From contig NZ_PYGD01000007.1 in NCBI RefSeq assembly GCF_003014535.1, positions 1-64,000 of the forward strand: a stretch of DNA of 64,000 nt, written 5' to 3'. This document shows, piece by piece, positions 24,135-32,753 of the stretch (position 1 is the first letter of the stretch; each line of letters begins with the position of its first letter). The translations under genes were made by a program, and so were the position numbers. The stretch comes from Taibaiella chishuiensis (GTDB lineage Bacteria; Bacteroidota; Bacteroidia; Chitinophagales; Chitinophagaceae). The notes beneath the pieces are model-generated. The model saw only the letters and a list, made by a program, of their open reading frames with translations. It was not told the DNA's origin and did no database searches.

Positions 24135-25118
24135 ATGCAGTCTAAAAGTTTTTCCATAGGTATAGATATCGGCGGTACCAATACCGCGTACGGAATTGTA
24201 AACAGGAGAGGCGAGATCCAGGAACAGGACCGCTTTCATACTACCGATTATAATACACCCGAAAAATTTGTAGCGGCGCTGTATGCAAAGCTGGCACCAC
24301 ATATCGCACAACTGGACCAAGAAGCGATTAACGGTATTGGCGTAGGCGCGCCCAATGCTAATTACTATACCGGCGAGGTAAGACTAGCCCCCAACCTGCC
24401 CTGGCGCGGCGTAATACCCCTGCGGCATTTGCTGGAAGAGGCCTTTGGCCTGCCGGTTACCATTACCAACGATGCCAATGCCACTGCGATAGGCGAGATG
24501 ACCTATGGCTCGGCCCGCGGTATGCGCGACTTCCTGGTGGTAACGCTGGGAACAGGCGTGGGCAGCGGTTTTGTGGCCAATGGCCAACTCATCTACGGTC
24601 ACGACGGCTTTGCCGGCGAACTGGGCCATATTATCGCGGTGAGAGATGGCAGGCCCTGTGGCTGCGGCCGTAACGGCTGCCTGGAAACCTATGCCTCGGC
24701 TACCGGTATCGTAAAGACAGCAAAAGCTTACCTGGAACAGGCCGACCAGGACCAGGTACAAATAGAAGGACCAGGAACGGAAGACTGGCTGATACCGGTA
24801 TGGCGCAACACGGGCGAAGTATCGTCGAGCGGTATCCATAAAGCCGCACTGGCCGGCGATCCGGCAGCGGCCGAGATCTTCGAATTTACCGGTAAAATAC
24901 TGGGACAGGCCCTGGCCGATGCCGTGGCCATAACCAGCCCGGAGGCGATCATCCTGTTCGGCGGTCTTGCCAAAGCAGGCGACTTTATCCTGAAGCCTAC
25001 CAAACTGCATATGGAAAAGAATATGCTGGCAGTATTTCAAAACAAGATAGACATTGTCCCTTCCGGTCTTTCGGAGCGGGACGCCGCTATCCTGGGCGCA
25101 GCAGCCCTGGCCTGGTAG
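24135..25118 (+). CDS. ROK family sugar kinase (glucokinase-like)
   Basis: 327 residues. The N-terminal phosphate-binding motif is GIDIGGTNTAYGIV; the ROK zinc site is present as GHIIAVRDGRPCGCGRNGCLE (His and three Cys); the catalytic Asp lies in TITNDANATAIGE, and the adenosine part in LFGGLAKAGD. There is no helix-turn-helix, so it is a kinase and not a ROK repressor. Likely substrate is glucose or N-acetylglucosamine, matching the divergent sugar transporter. Ends 630 bases before the next gene. Confidence 0.9.
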   Translation: MQSKSFSIGIDIGGTNTAYGIVNRRGEIQEQDRFHTTDYNTPEKFVAALYAKLAPHIAQLDQEAINGIGVGAPNANYYTGEVRLAPNLPWRGVIPLRHLLEEAFGLPVTITNDANATAIGEMTYGSARGMRDFLVVTLGTGVGSGFVANGQLIYGHDGFAGELGHIIAVRDGRPCGCGRNGCLETYASATGIVKTAKAYLEQADQDQVQIEGPGTEDWLIPVWRNTGEVSSSGIHKAALAGDPAAAEIFEFTGKILGQALADAVAITSPEAIILFGGLAKAGDFILKPTKLHMEKNMLAVFQNKIDIVPSGLSERDAAILGAAALAW

Positions 25119-25201
25119 TTTTTTTAATGTTGAGTTTTGAATTTTGAATGTTGAGTTATTGGAGATATGAGATGTTAGGTATGAGATGTTAGATGAGGCC
25201 T

Positions 25202-25695
25202 GTCATCCTGAGCATCGCGAAGGATCTCACCAGTTAGCTGGCTTTGATAAAGGGTGTTGTCAGAGGGAGCGCTGTCATCCTGAGCATCGCGAAGGAGCTC
25301 ACCGGTTAGCCGGCTTTGATAAAGGGTGTTGTCAGAGGGAGCGCTGTCATCCTGAGCGCAGCGAAGGATCTCATCCGTTAGCTGGCCTTATTGGAGTGAT
25401 TGTATTGTATGGCCGCTGTCATCCTGAGCATCGCGAAGGATCTCACCAGTTAGCTGGCTTTGATAAAGGGATGAGCATCAGCGGAAGCCTGTCATCCTAA
25501 GCGCAGCGAAGGAGCTCATCAGTTAGCTGGCTTTACCAGCGTGTAAAGGATCAAGTACCATGAGGAATGTTGTCATCCTGAGCATCGCGAAGGATCTCAT
25601 CCGTTAGCTGGCTTTATTAAAGGGTGTTGTCAAAGGAAGCCTGTCATCCTGAGCGCAGCGAAGGAGCTCATCAGTTAGCCGGCTTTGATAAAGGA
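25202..25695 (+). repeat. Seven imperfect repeats spaced about 72 nt
   Basis: The unit GTCATCCTGAGC, then ATCG or GCAG, then CGAAGGATCTCA/CGAAGGAGCTCA and a tail TTAGCTGGCTTTGATAAAGG, starts at 25202, 25274, 25346, 25418, 25491, 25572 and 25643. The first four intervals are 72, 72, 72 and 73. The CATCCTGAGC...GCGAAGGATCTC core is a widely seen dispersed bacterial intergenic motif. Short open frames across it only translate the repeat and are not genes. The gap 25119-25750 holds nothing else. Confidence 0.92.
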
Positions 25696-25750
25696 AAAGC
25701 CGGCCGTACCCAATACTCAATCCCCACTACCCACTTCCCACTCCCCCATA

Positions 25751-26425
25751 CTAAATCAGGTCGAACGCGCGGGCATACAGGCTCAGGTCGTACGTGGTGC
25801 TCACGCCCAGCTTCTTCTTGATATTCTTACGATGCGTTTCTACCGTGTGCACAGATAAGGAGAACAATTCTGCGATCTCTGCCGCAGACAGCGATAAGGT
25901 AAGGTGCTTCAGTACTTCTTTTTCCCGTTCGGTAAGCGTGGCAAACTCGCGGTAATGCTGCCGTAAAAAAACGTTTTCGTCGAGCAGGCGCGAAACCTTG
26001 TGGGTGATATGTAATTGCGGATCTACCGGCAAGGCTACCGTAACCGATAATACCGGACGGCCGTCATCGTCCTGCATCAGGATTTTGGTGGTGGCATAAT
26101 GCCAGGTCCAGGGCGTTCCCGGGGCGGGATGTACCTGTTGAAAAAAAGACACCAGCATATCGGGGTCGTTCTGCTCGATCAGGCTCATGATCTTGGGCAC
26201 ATACTCGGAGGCCTCTTCGGGATTGAAAAAATGAGGATAATAATCGGCGCCCATCGCCTTTACCGCTTCCAGGCTTACGCCGAAATAGTCCAGCCCGCGT
26301 GGGGAAATAAACTCGACCGTAGCCTCGGGGATTTTATGAACGATCACTACGCCCGGAATATCGGCGGCTATATCCCGCAACTGTTCCAGCTTTTGTGTAA
26401 TACGGCTTTGCAAATCCTGTTTCAT
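25751..26425 (-). CDS. LuxR-type transcription regulator with PAS-like sensor domain
   Basis: 224 residues. Residues 15-130 look like a PAS fold (VEFISPRGLDYFGV, PGTPWTWHYATTKIL, a redox or ligand sensor pattern). The C-terminal 65 residues are a GerE/LuxR helix-turn-helix: LTEREKEVLKHL, SAAEIAELFSLSVHTVETHRKNIKKKLG. No receiver domain and no membrane segment. Such PAS-LuxR proteins are common in Chitinophagaceae. The signal is unknown. It is divergent from the DinB-AraC pair. Confidence 0.85.
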   Translation of the reverse strand: MKQDLQSRITQKLEQLRDIAADIPGVVIVHKIPEATVEFISPRGLDYFGVSLEAVKAMGADYYPHFFNPEEASEYVPKIMSLIEQNDPDMLVSFFQQVHPAPGTPWTWHYATTKILMQDDDGRPVLSVTVALPVDPQLHITHKVSRLLDENVFLRQHYREFATLTEREKEVLKHLTLSLSAAEIAELFSLSVHTVETHRKNIKKKLGVSTTYDLSLYARAFDLI

Positions 26426-26590
26426 GATGCTGATTTTTCAGGTCCTGTTGAGGCGCTGAAGATAGAACAATATACCCGAATCCGGGTATGCCTCCATGCA
26501 AAAAAGATGCTAATCCGCTGTATATCAGCACTAGTAAGCATCTCTTACCCCAGAAGCCCGGAATTAGCCTTATTTTCACATACCACTGCT

Positions 26591-26598
26591 TATTTTTG
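26591..26598 (+). promoter_or_regulatory. Predicted -7 element for the DinB-AraC operon
   Basis: TATTTTTG fits TAnnTTTG and lies 25 bases before the DinB start. The -33 position is not a good TTG, so this is a partial match. Confidence 0.4.
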
Positions 26599-26622
26599 AA
26601 ACACGGGTCAAACAAAAACGAT

Positions 26623-27096
26623 ATGACGACAAGCATCATAAAACGGCTGCTCCGGCGCGACCTGGAAACGCTGGTTAAAGAAATAGGTCTTTATAAAGAC
26701 GAAAACTGTATCTGGCTTACCGACGGGCAGATCGCCAACTCTGCCGGCAACCTGTGCCTGCACCTGGTGGGTAACCTCAATACCTATATCGGCGCCGTGA
26801 TCGGCAATACGGGTTACATCCGGAACCGCGACCGGGAGTTTTCAGACAGGGAGGTGCCCCGCAGCACCCTGCTCCGCCTGGTACAGGATACCATAACCAT
26901 GACCGACGCGGTATTGGGCGATCTTAACGACAGCATCCTGCAGGACGAATACCCGCTTCAGATCTGGGAGACAAAGGAAAGCCACGGTTATGTATTAACC
27001 CACCTTTGCGCACATCTCAATTATCACCTGGGACAGGTTAACTACCACCGGCGCCTGCTGGACCGTGAGGATTTACGTACATTTACCCCGCTTTGA
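26623..27096 (+). CDS. DinB-like four-helix-bundle protein
   Basis: 157 residues from ATG 26623, which follows the -7 element; an upstream in-frame extension lacks promoter logic. A His in CLHLVGNL, and His residues in THLCAHLNYHLGQVNYHRR near the end, match the metal-binding positions of DinB superfamily (DUF1572-like) proteins. These are cytoplasmic, often thiol- or metal-dependent enzymes of unknown substrate. Its stop overlaps the start of the AraC gene, so the two are co-translated. Confidence 0.75.
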   Translation: MTTSIIKRLLRRDLETLVKEIGLYKDENCIWLTDGQIANSAGNLCLHLVGNLNTYIGAVIGNTGYIRNRDREFSDREVPRSTLLRLVQDTITMTDAVLGDLNDSILQDEYPLQIWETKESHGYVLTHLCAHLNYHLGQVNYHRRLLDREDLRTFTPL

Positions 27097-27911
27097 AGCC
27101 GCCTGTACGCCATACCGAGTTTTTTTCGACCGCGCATTATGCCGCGGCCTACACCTTCGCAGCTCCGCCACCGGCGCTGCAGGATTATGTCGAACTGGTA
27201 TGGCAGTCGCGCTTCGATGCCCTCGACCTGGAGCGGCAACCGGAAGTACACGAACAGCTACTCGCCCACCTTTCCAGCTCGCTGGTATTCAGCGAGGGTC
27301 AGCCCTTTGCCGTTACCAGCGCGGGCCAAACGAGGAGTATCAACAGCGATGCCTTGCTGGTAGGGCAACACAGCGGCCCTATACAATTCCACCATCTTAA
27401 AGATAATAAGCTCACGGGCATTAAACTGAAGCCCGGCACCTTTTACCGGCTGAGCGGTATCCCTGCCGATGCCCTTTGCAATAATATCGTATCCCTGCAA
27501 ACCCTTGCTCCCGGCCTCTATCAACAATTACGCACCCTTAGTCCAACCAGCGCACTTACCCAAATTTTTAACAATTTTCATCCGCAGGCCCATAGTTTCC
27601 GTTACAACGCGGTAAAGACAGCCATGCAGGTATACCTAGCCGGCATGCCCGAAAACCAGCACCCCGAGCGGGTTGCAGCACAAGTACACCTTACGCCTCG
27701 CACCTTGAACCGGTATTTTAAAGAAGTATTGGGTATAGCACCGCGGAAAGCCTTTTCGATAGCCCGGCTCCGTAAGGCGTTGGGGGATAGAAGCGCCCGT
27801 AAAGCAAGCGGGCAGGCCTTCTCCTTCTACGACTACGGTTATACCGACCATAGCCATTTTTATAAAGACCTGGCCACCTACGGCCACCTGCATTCGTTAC
27901 AGCAATCCTGA
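27093..27911 (+). CDS. AraC family transcription regulator
   Basis: 272 residues starting at TTG 27093, which overlaps the TGA of the DinB gene (TTGA), so translational coupling is likely. The N-terminal half resembles the sensor domain often fused to AraC in Bacteroidota (PPPALQDYVELVWQSRFD near residue 25). The C-terminal helix-turn-helix pair is seen in VHLTPRTLNRYFKEVLG and FYDYGYTDHSHFYKDL. Target genes are unknown; autoregulation of the DinB operon is possible. Confidence 0.82.
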   Translation: MKPPVRHTEFFSTAHYAAAYTFAAPPPALQDYVELVWQSRFDALDLERQPEVHEQLLAHLSSSLVFSEGQPFAVTSAGQTRSINSDALLVGQHSGPIQFHHLKDNKLTGIKLKPGTFYRLSGIPADALCNNIVSLQTLAPGLYQQLRTLSPTSALTQIFNNFHPQAHSFRYNAVKTAMQVYLAGMPENQHPERVAAQVHLTPRTLNRYFKEVLGIAPRKAFSIARLRKALGDRSARKASGQAFSFYDYGYTDHSHFYKDLATYGHLHSLQQS

Positions 27912-27975
27912 TTTTTTTTGTCCGTTTTTTACACAAATGGCGACATGCCCCGGCTGTAATTTGCAATAAAAAAAC

Positions 27976-29253
27976 ATGAACGCAACTGACTATGCGGGCA
28001 ACCGCGCAAGACTGGCGGCACGCCTTAGCCCCGGATCGGTGGCTGTTATCCACGCCAACGACATTATGCCCTCCAATGCCGACGGCACTCTGCGCTTCCG
28101 GCAAAACAACGACCTGTATTGGTTAAGCGGCATACTGCAGGACGAAACAGCCCTACTGCTTTTCCCCGATCACCCCGACCCAAACTACAGGGAGATCCTG
28201 TTTATCAAACAGGTAAATGAAGACTTTGTAAAGTGGCATGGCAGGCGGCACAGCCTGCAGGAAGCGCAGGCTATTTCCGGTATAGCGCGGGTAGCATGGT
28301 TTTCCGATTTTGAACAGCTGTTTTACGAAGCGGCAGTACAGGCCACGCATATCTACCTGAATGCTATCGAGCACCCCAGGGCCGTAAATAGTGTAGAAAC
28401 CCGCGACGACCGTTTTGCCCGGTGGTGCCGGAAGCGTTTCGGACTGCACAGCTACAAGCGGCTGGCGCCCGAGCTGGCCATGTTACGTAGGGTTAAAAGC
28501 GAAGCTGAGCTCGAACTGATCCGTAAAGCCTGTAACATATCCGGTGCAGGTTTCAGGCGCCTGTTACGGTTTATTAAACCCGGTGTGGCGGAGCGGCGGG
28601 CAGAGGCGGAACTGATCTACGAATATATGCAACACGATGGCGCCTGGGCCGATTACGAACCTATTGTAGCCTCGGGCGCCGACAGTTGTATCCTGCATTA
28701 TACCAGCAATCACAAACGATGCGCCGCAGGCGATGTGGTGCTGATCGATGCGGCGGCATCGTACCGGTTGTACAATGCCGACCTTACCCGCGTCCTGCCC
28801 GTAAACGGCCGCTTCAGCCCCCGGCAATTGCAGGTGTACAACGCAGTATGGCGGGTGCAGCAACAGCTCATGGATTTTATTAAAGCCGGCAGGTACCTGG
28901 AAGAGATCCAGGCCCATAATCAAACCCTGCTGATTGGGGAATTGCTGGGACTTGGCCTGTTTTCCCAATCGGACCTGGAACGGCAAGGCCGGGCCTATTA
29001 CCTGGGCCTGTACTGTTATCATGGATTCGGCCACCTGCTGGGCCTTGATGTGCATGATGTGGGCTCCCGCTACGAGCCCCTGCCCGAAAACTCGGTACTG
29101 ACCGTGGAGCCGGGCATTTATATACGCGAAGAAGGTATAGGCATCAGGTTGGAAAATAATGTACAAGTAACTGCGGCGGGCGTTACCGACCTGATGGCCG
29201 GCATTCCCATAGACCCCGCCGAGATCGAGGCCCTGATGCAGGAAGTACTATAA
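27976..29253 (+). CDS. pepP: Xaa-Pro aminopeptidase (M24B)
   Basis: 425 residues. The N-terminal AMP_N domain (about 1-130, NDLYWLSGI) is followed by the creatinase fold. Metal ligands are visible: Asp in LIDAAASYRLY and NADLTRVLPV, His in GFGHLLGLDVHD, Glu in TVEPGIYI and in the final RLENNVQV. It removes N-terminal residues ahead of proline and uses two metal ions. No signal peptide, so cytoplasmic. It starts 64 nt after the AraC gene and ends at a bidirectional terminator. Confidence 0.93.
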   Translation: MNATDYAGNRARLAARLSPGSVAVIHANDIMPSNADGTLRFRQNNDLYWLSGILQDETALLLFPDHPDPNYREILFIKQVNEDFVKWHGRRHSLQEAQAISGIARVAWFSDFEQLFYEAAVQATHIYLNAIEHPRAVNSVETRDDRFARWCRKRFGLHSYKRLAPELAMLRRVKSEAELELIRKACNISGAGFRRLLRFIKPGVAERRAEAELIYEYMQHDGAWADYEPIVASGADSCILHYTSNHKRCAAGDVVLIDAAASYRLYNADLTRVLPVNGRFSPRQLQVYNAVWRVQQQLMDFIKAGRYLEEIQAHNQTLLIGELLGLGLFSQSDLERQGRAYYLGLYCYHGFGHLLGLDVHDVGSRYEPLPENSVLTVEPGIYIREEGIGIRLENNVQVTAAGVTDLMAGIPIDPAEIEALMQEVL

Positions 29254-29279
29254 ACATGGCGCCAGGTGTGTATAAAAAC

Positions 29280-29308
29280 AAAAAGCATATCATCCCGATA
29301 TGCTTTTT
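29280..29308 (+). terminator. Bidirectional terminator between pepP and csp
   Basis: AAAAAGCATATC and GATATGCTTTTT pair around a short loop; T-runs on both strands. It serves the converging pepP and cold-shock genes. Confidence 0.88.
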
Positions 29309-29329
29309 ACTAAAAATTTTTCTGTGCGG

Positions 29330-29524
29330 TTAGACCAGCCTTACATTTACAGCGTTCTCGCCTTTTTTACCCTGCTGAGTATCGTAAGATACCTGGTCGC
29401 CTTCGCGAATTTCATTTACTAATCCTGATACGTGTACAAATACGTCTTGTCCACCGCCATCTGGAGTTATAAAACCGAATCCTTTTTCTTCATTGAAAAA
29501 TTTTACTTTACCTGTTGCTGACAT
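29330..29524 (-). CDS. Cold-shock domain protein
   Basis: 64 residues, a single OB-fold cold-shock domain. RNA-binding motifs RNP1 (KGFGFI) and RNP2 (VFVHVS) are present in [17 protein letters not shown] and [12 protein letters not shown]. It binds single-stranded RNA or DNA and melts RNA structure. Usual length for bacterial CspA-type proteins (64-70). The AT-rich leader upstream is a likely 5' untranslated region. Confidence 0.95.
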   Translation of the reverse strand: MSATGKVKFFNEEKGFGFITPDGGGQDVFVHVSGLVNEIREGDQVSYDTQQGKKGENAVNVRLV

Positions 29525-30234
29525 GTTTTAATAATTTAAAATAATAATGAGTAAAGATAACGTAAAAAATGATATGAAAAGTGCTAAAAATTTTTAATAT
29601 CCCACATTTTTTCTGATAAGCCTTAACACATAACCGTGCCTCCCAAAAGCGTACCTGATGACCTACCCGCCTGGTGGTTTTCCAAAGGGTATCGACGGCA
29701 TCTCAGGCGAGCCTGTCTACCGGTTCCGGAACGGCCCTGTATCCATACGCCGCCCTCCCTTCCCTGCCGCATATTTATACTTTTCGCCCGGGAGATAAAA
29801 AGCGTGTAACGTCGTCGTTGCTTAAGCCGTTTGCCTGTAAACCGGGTTACAGAAAAGCCCGCCGTCCATTAAATTGTCAGCGGCAGAAGCTGGCCTATAA
29901 TTCACTTCAATAAAGTAATTTCAAAAACGCTATTATCATTTTATTAAAAAATAGTATTTAAAGTAAAATGTAGATGGTTGTGGCAACTCAAGCATCCTGT
30001 ATTTACGCGTAATCGGGTAAACCGGCACAGGAACGTCAGCAGGCAGCATTTTTTAATAACCATGAGCAATAGGGCCTGATGCGCCAGGCTACAGGTTTTG
30101 TTGCCGGCCGGGCATACAAAAGCCGGTTATGGACATAACCGGCTCTTTCTACAATCGCTAAATTTACAATCTACTCAACAAAAGGGACACCTGGTCTAAG
30201 AAGCAACGTTTTCGCTACTTTATGTTCAAACCTG
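29525..30234. other. Long intergenic region without a clear gene
   Basis: About 700 bases. The part next to the cold-shock gene is AT-rich and fits a promoter and leader. A 79-codon frame at 29674-29913 has no good start context or recognisable product and is not called. A stem-loop lies at 30118-30147. Nothing else is seen. Confidence 0.5.
30118..30147 (-). terminator. Terminator-like stem-loop downstream of the DUF5777 gene
   Basis: AGCCGGTTAT and ATAACCGGCT pair around GGAC; short T-runs on both sides. It lies 90 bases after the minus-strand stop at 30235. Confidence 0.5.
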
Positions 30235-31194
30235 TTACCAGATTTTATTCCTGGAGCTTTCAAAGCCTTTGGGTTTAACCACGGTAAATACCCTGGAAAT
30301 GTTGAACCCGAAATGAATATCGCCTTTATCCCAGCCGCCGGTCGTCTGCCCGATTACGGTACGCTCCGTAATACCAGTAGAGTTGGAGAATAACAGCTGG
30401 AATACGTGTCCGCCGGTTTCGATATCGAAGCCCAGCGTAAGCGAGTTGCGGGTACCCGTAAGCCTGTCGTTGGGAGGTACTACCATGTAATATTCGCCGG
30501 TAAGGGCGATACGGTTGCTCAACTTGATCCTGCCGCCGAGGCCTATGGCAAACACATCGTTCGGATCGTCGCGGAACTGTACAAAATTATAATGAATATG
30601 TGTCGGCATCAACTGTAACGACAGCCAATTGGCAAACTTGCGGGCGATAAGCAATTGGTTGATATAAGCCACGCGCTGGCTGAATTTGTATTCGATACCC
30701 GAACCGGCAGGTGGCGGGTAAAGTTCGGTAGCCTGTATCGACATTGCGCCCACATAACTCAGGCTTAAAGGCATCCGGTCGTTGTCCGTCTGCCGGAGTA
30801 TCCTGGCTTTTACAAACCCGTCTGCATCTTTAAGATAAGTACTGCGCCCGATGCCTACCATTAGCCAATCGGTAATGCCATAATCGAAACCAATGCGCGT
30901 ACTGGCATTATCCAAACCGAAAAACTCGCTGAAGCCCTGGTTGATACGGCCAAAGCGGTGGTTGATACGGAAGTCCAGCACACCTTTGCCCAGGTTCTCG
31001 ATACTATGCCCGTTGGCGATACGCGTGGTCTTAAACGTGGCGGTGGTATAAGCGGTACCTTTATTATCCGTTTCGCTTTCCAGCATCTTCATCAGGTCCT
31101 CGGTTTCGTCTTTGGGCTTATTCGTCTCCTGCGCATGCAGGTGAAGGCCGGCGAGGGAAAATACTAAAGGAAACAGTATAAATTTCAATTGCAT
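30235..31194 (-). CDS. DUF5777 family outer-membrane beta-barrel protein
   Basis: 319 residues with a signal peptide (cleaved near LHAQ, residue 22). The body has alternating polar and hydrophobic strands typical of a beta-barrel, and motifs such as LDFRINHRFGRINQG, ASTRIGFDYGITDWLMVGIG and DIHFGFNISRVF. DUF5777 proteins occur in Bacteroidota beside YceI and cytochrome-like lipoproteins, as here. Transport or a surface role is possible; the substrate is unknown. It is the last gene of a minus-strand group of four. Confidence 0.82.
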   Translation of the reverse strand: MQLKFILFPLVFSLAGLHLHAQETNKPKDETEDLMKMLESETDNKGTAYTTATFKTTRIANGHSIENLGKGVLDFRINHRFGRINQGFSEFFGLDNASTRIGFDYGITDWLMVGIGRSTYLKDADGFVKARILRQTDNDRMPLSLSYVGAMSIQATELYPPPAGSGIEYKFSQRVAYINQLLIARKFANWLSLQLMPTHIHYNFVQFRDDPNDVFAIGLGGRIKLSNRIALTGEYYMVVPPNDRLTGTRNSLTLGFDIETGGHVFQLLFSNSTGITERTVIGQTTGGWDKGDIHFGFNISRVFTVVKPKGFESSRNKIW

Positions 31195-31229
31195 AACAAG
31201 ATCTTGATTAATTAGGGGAACCGGGTTCC

Positions 31230-31775
31230 CTATTTGTTTTTCAGGTTGGTATCTATGGTCACTTCAATTTTATCCGAGATTTTGGACGAAGCAACAGCCG
31301 GGATCTTAATACCGTAATCGGTAGGGTTAACGGTAAATTTCGCATTAACGGTAGCGCTTCCGGCTTTTACCACGATGGTGCCGGGACCGCTTACGTCTTT
31401 GGTTACGCCATGCATAGTGAGCTTACCGGACGCCTTTACTTTATAACTGCCATCTTTGGTAAAGTTGACACCGGCCAGGTCGGCCTTGCCTTTGTATTCG
31501 GCTTTGGGAAACTTATCGCTCTCCATATAGTTTTCGTTGAAATGCTCCTGCATCAGGGCCTTTTCGAACTTAAAGCTTTTTATGGGCACGATAAACATGA
31601 GGTCGCCGCTTTTGGTATCGAGCACGCCGGCCACTTCGTTATTAAATGCTTCTATATTTTCCACCGGTGTCGCAGAAAAGAACGAAACCTTACCGGTGCG
31701 GGTCATCAGCTTCTGGGCATTGCCCTGGTAAGCAGCCAGGCCGGCAATAGCTGCCAGCAGCAATATTTTTTTCAT
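31230..31775 (-). CDS. YceI family periplasmic protein
   Basis: 181 residues; signal peptide ends near AYQGNAQ (about 21). The YceI lipocalin-like pattern is clear: TGKVSFFSATPVENIEA, LMFIVPIKSFKFEKALMQEHFNENYMES, and KLTMHGVTKDVSGPGT. YceI proteins bind polyisoprenoids or other long amphiphiles. A second YceI gene lies at 36370-36942. It is 35 nt before the DUF5777 gene and 41 nt after the cytochrome-like gene, so probably an operon. Confidence 0.92.
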   Translation of the reverse strand: MKKILLLAAIAGLAAYQGNAQKLMTRTGKVSFFSATPVENIEAFNNEVAGVLDTKSGDLMFIVPIKSFKFEKALMQEHFNENYMESDKFPKAEYKGKADLAGVNFTKDGSYKVKASGKLTMHGVTKDVSGPGTIVVKAGSATVNAKFTVNPTDYGIKIPAVASSKISDKIEVTIDTNLKNK

Positions 31776-31816
31776 ATTCTTGATTTTTCTGGATAAAAAG
31801 TATTGGGGTAAAGAGC

Positions 31817-32194
31817 TTAGTTATTAGGTGCACCGTCATTTACCCATTTCTGGATCTTGGCTATGCTGCAGTCGTCCAGCTTGGGTTGTCCTTTGGGCAT
31901 CGGCGACGGACCGGTATGGTTAATGGCCGGCATCAGCACCTGGTATTCCGTCGCGGTAAGCACACCGTGATAGTTGGACAGGTCCCAGCCCGAAGCACCG
32001 GCGCCCAGGTGGCAGCCACTTGTGGCGCATTTGGCCGCAATAATGGGCTGCACAACGGCGCTATAGGTTACATTGGAAGTATCGCAGGTTACCGGCGCCG
32101 GACCGTAAGCATCTTCAGCATTCTCTTTGGTACAGCCAACCACTACCAGCAAGCCGGAAAAGGCAATGCCCAATATCCATAATTTCTTGTTCAT
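31817..32194 (-). CDS. Cytochrome c-like lipoprotein with a CX4CH motif
   Basis: 125 residues; lipobox VVGC, lipid-modified Cys near residue 21. A cytochrome c-type domain follows: VVQPIIAAKCATSGCHLG, with four residues between the two Cys in place of the usual two, and a possible distal Met in GPSPMPKGQPKL, then IQKWVNDGAPNN at the end. Such single-domain lipoproteins are common next to YceI and DUF5777 genes in Bacteroidota. Whether haem is attached through CX4CH is not certain. A periplasmic electron-transfer role is likely. Confidence 0.75.
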   Translation of the reverse strand: MNKKLWILGIAFSGLLVVVGCTKENAEDAYGPAPVTCDTSNVTYSAVVQPIIAAKCATSGCHLGAGASGWDLSNYHGVLTATEYQVLMPAINHTGPSPMPKGQPKLDDCSIAKIQKWVNDGAPNN

Positions 32195-32245
32195 ATTCTT
32201 CTTGTAGTATATCGTATTAAAACACAGGAATAATCGAAGCGTGTA

Positions 32246-32641
32246 TTATTCCTCTACACAGTCGGAAAGCAGTACCACTATGGTATAGCCATTGCAAAAC
32301 CCTTTTACGGTAACGGTCTTGCCGCTTTCAAAACTACCCTTATCATCACGCATGGTGCACTGTACGCCGGAGAGCGGGTCATCGCCGCTGAGCAACAATA
32401 CGGTTTTGCCATCCTGGTTTTTGCTTACTTCGCTGATGGTCCCGTTTACGGCAATCACCTTATTCAGGTAGAGGTCGTTGCCTGTTTTCTCATTATCCTG
32501 GAAAACACGGCTCAGGTTGGTGCTGCTGATCTCGATGGCTTTTTTACCATCGACCGTTTCAGGCGGTTTATTCCAGAGATATACAAAAACACCTCCGGCA
32601 ATGACAACAAGCACCAATAAGAGCAAGCCTATTTTCTTCAT
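32246..32641 (-). CDS. OB-fold tRNA_anti-like protein, membrane anchored
   Basis: 131 residues. One N-terminal membrane segment (LLLLVLVVIAGGVFVYLW) is followed by a domain with the tRNA_anti-like pattern: DNEKTGNDLYLNKVIAVNG, ISEVSKNQDGKTVLLLSG, and GKTVTVKGFCNGYTIVVLL. This OB-fold family is often found with the YceI-cytochrome group. Its ligand is unknown. 51 nt separate it from the cytochrome-like gene. Confidence 0.75.
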   Translation of the reverse strand: MKKIGLLLLVLVVIAGGVFVYLWNKPPETVDGKKAIEISSTNLSRVFQDNEKTGNDLYLNKVIAVNGTISEVSKNQDGKTVLLLSGDDPLSGVQCTMRDDKGSFESGKTVTVKGFCNGYTIVVLLSDCVEE

Positions 32642-32753
32642 ATGATTACGTTTCCTGTTAACAAATATATCTACGGCCCGGTTACAGGAAAACCAGTATC
32701 CGGACGAAACAGGAAAATAGCCCGATGAAACGGGATGATATGGGGTAAGCGGT

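Noticed and set aside
25186-25821. Open frames of 104 and 65 codons
   Set aside because: They only translate the repeated CATCCTGAGC units; the peptide is itself repetitive and starts differ between copies.
29674-29913. 79-codon frame in the gap after the cold-shock gene
   Set aside because: No recognisable product, promoter or ribosome site; composition is that of non-coding sequence.
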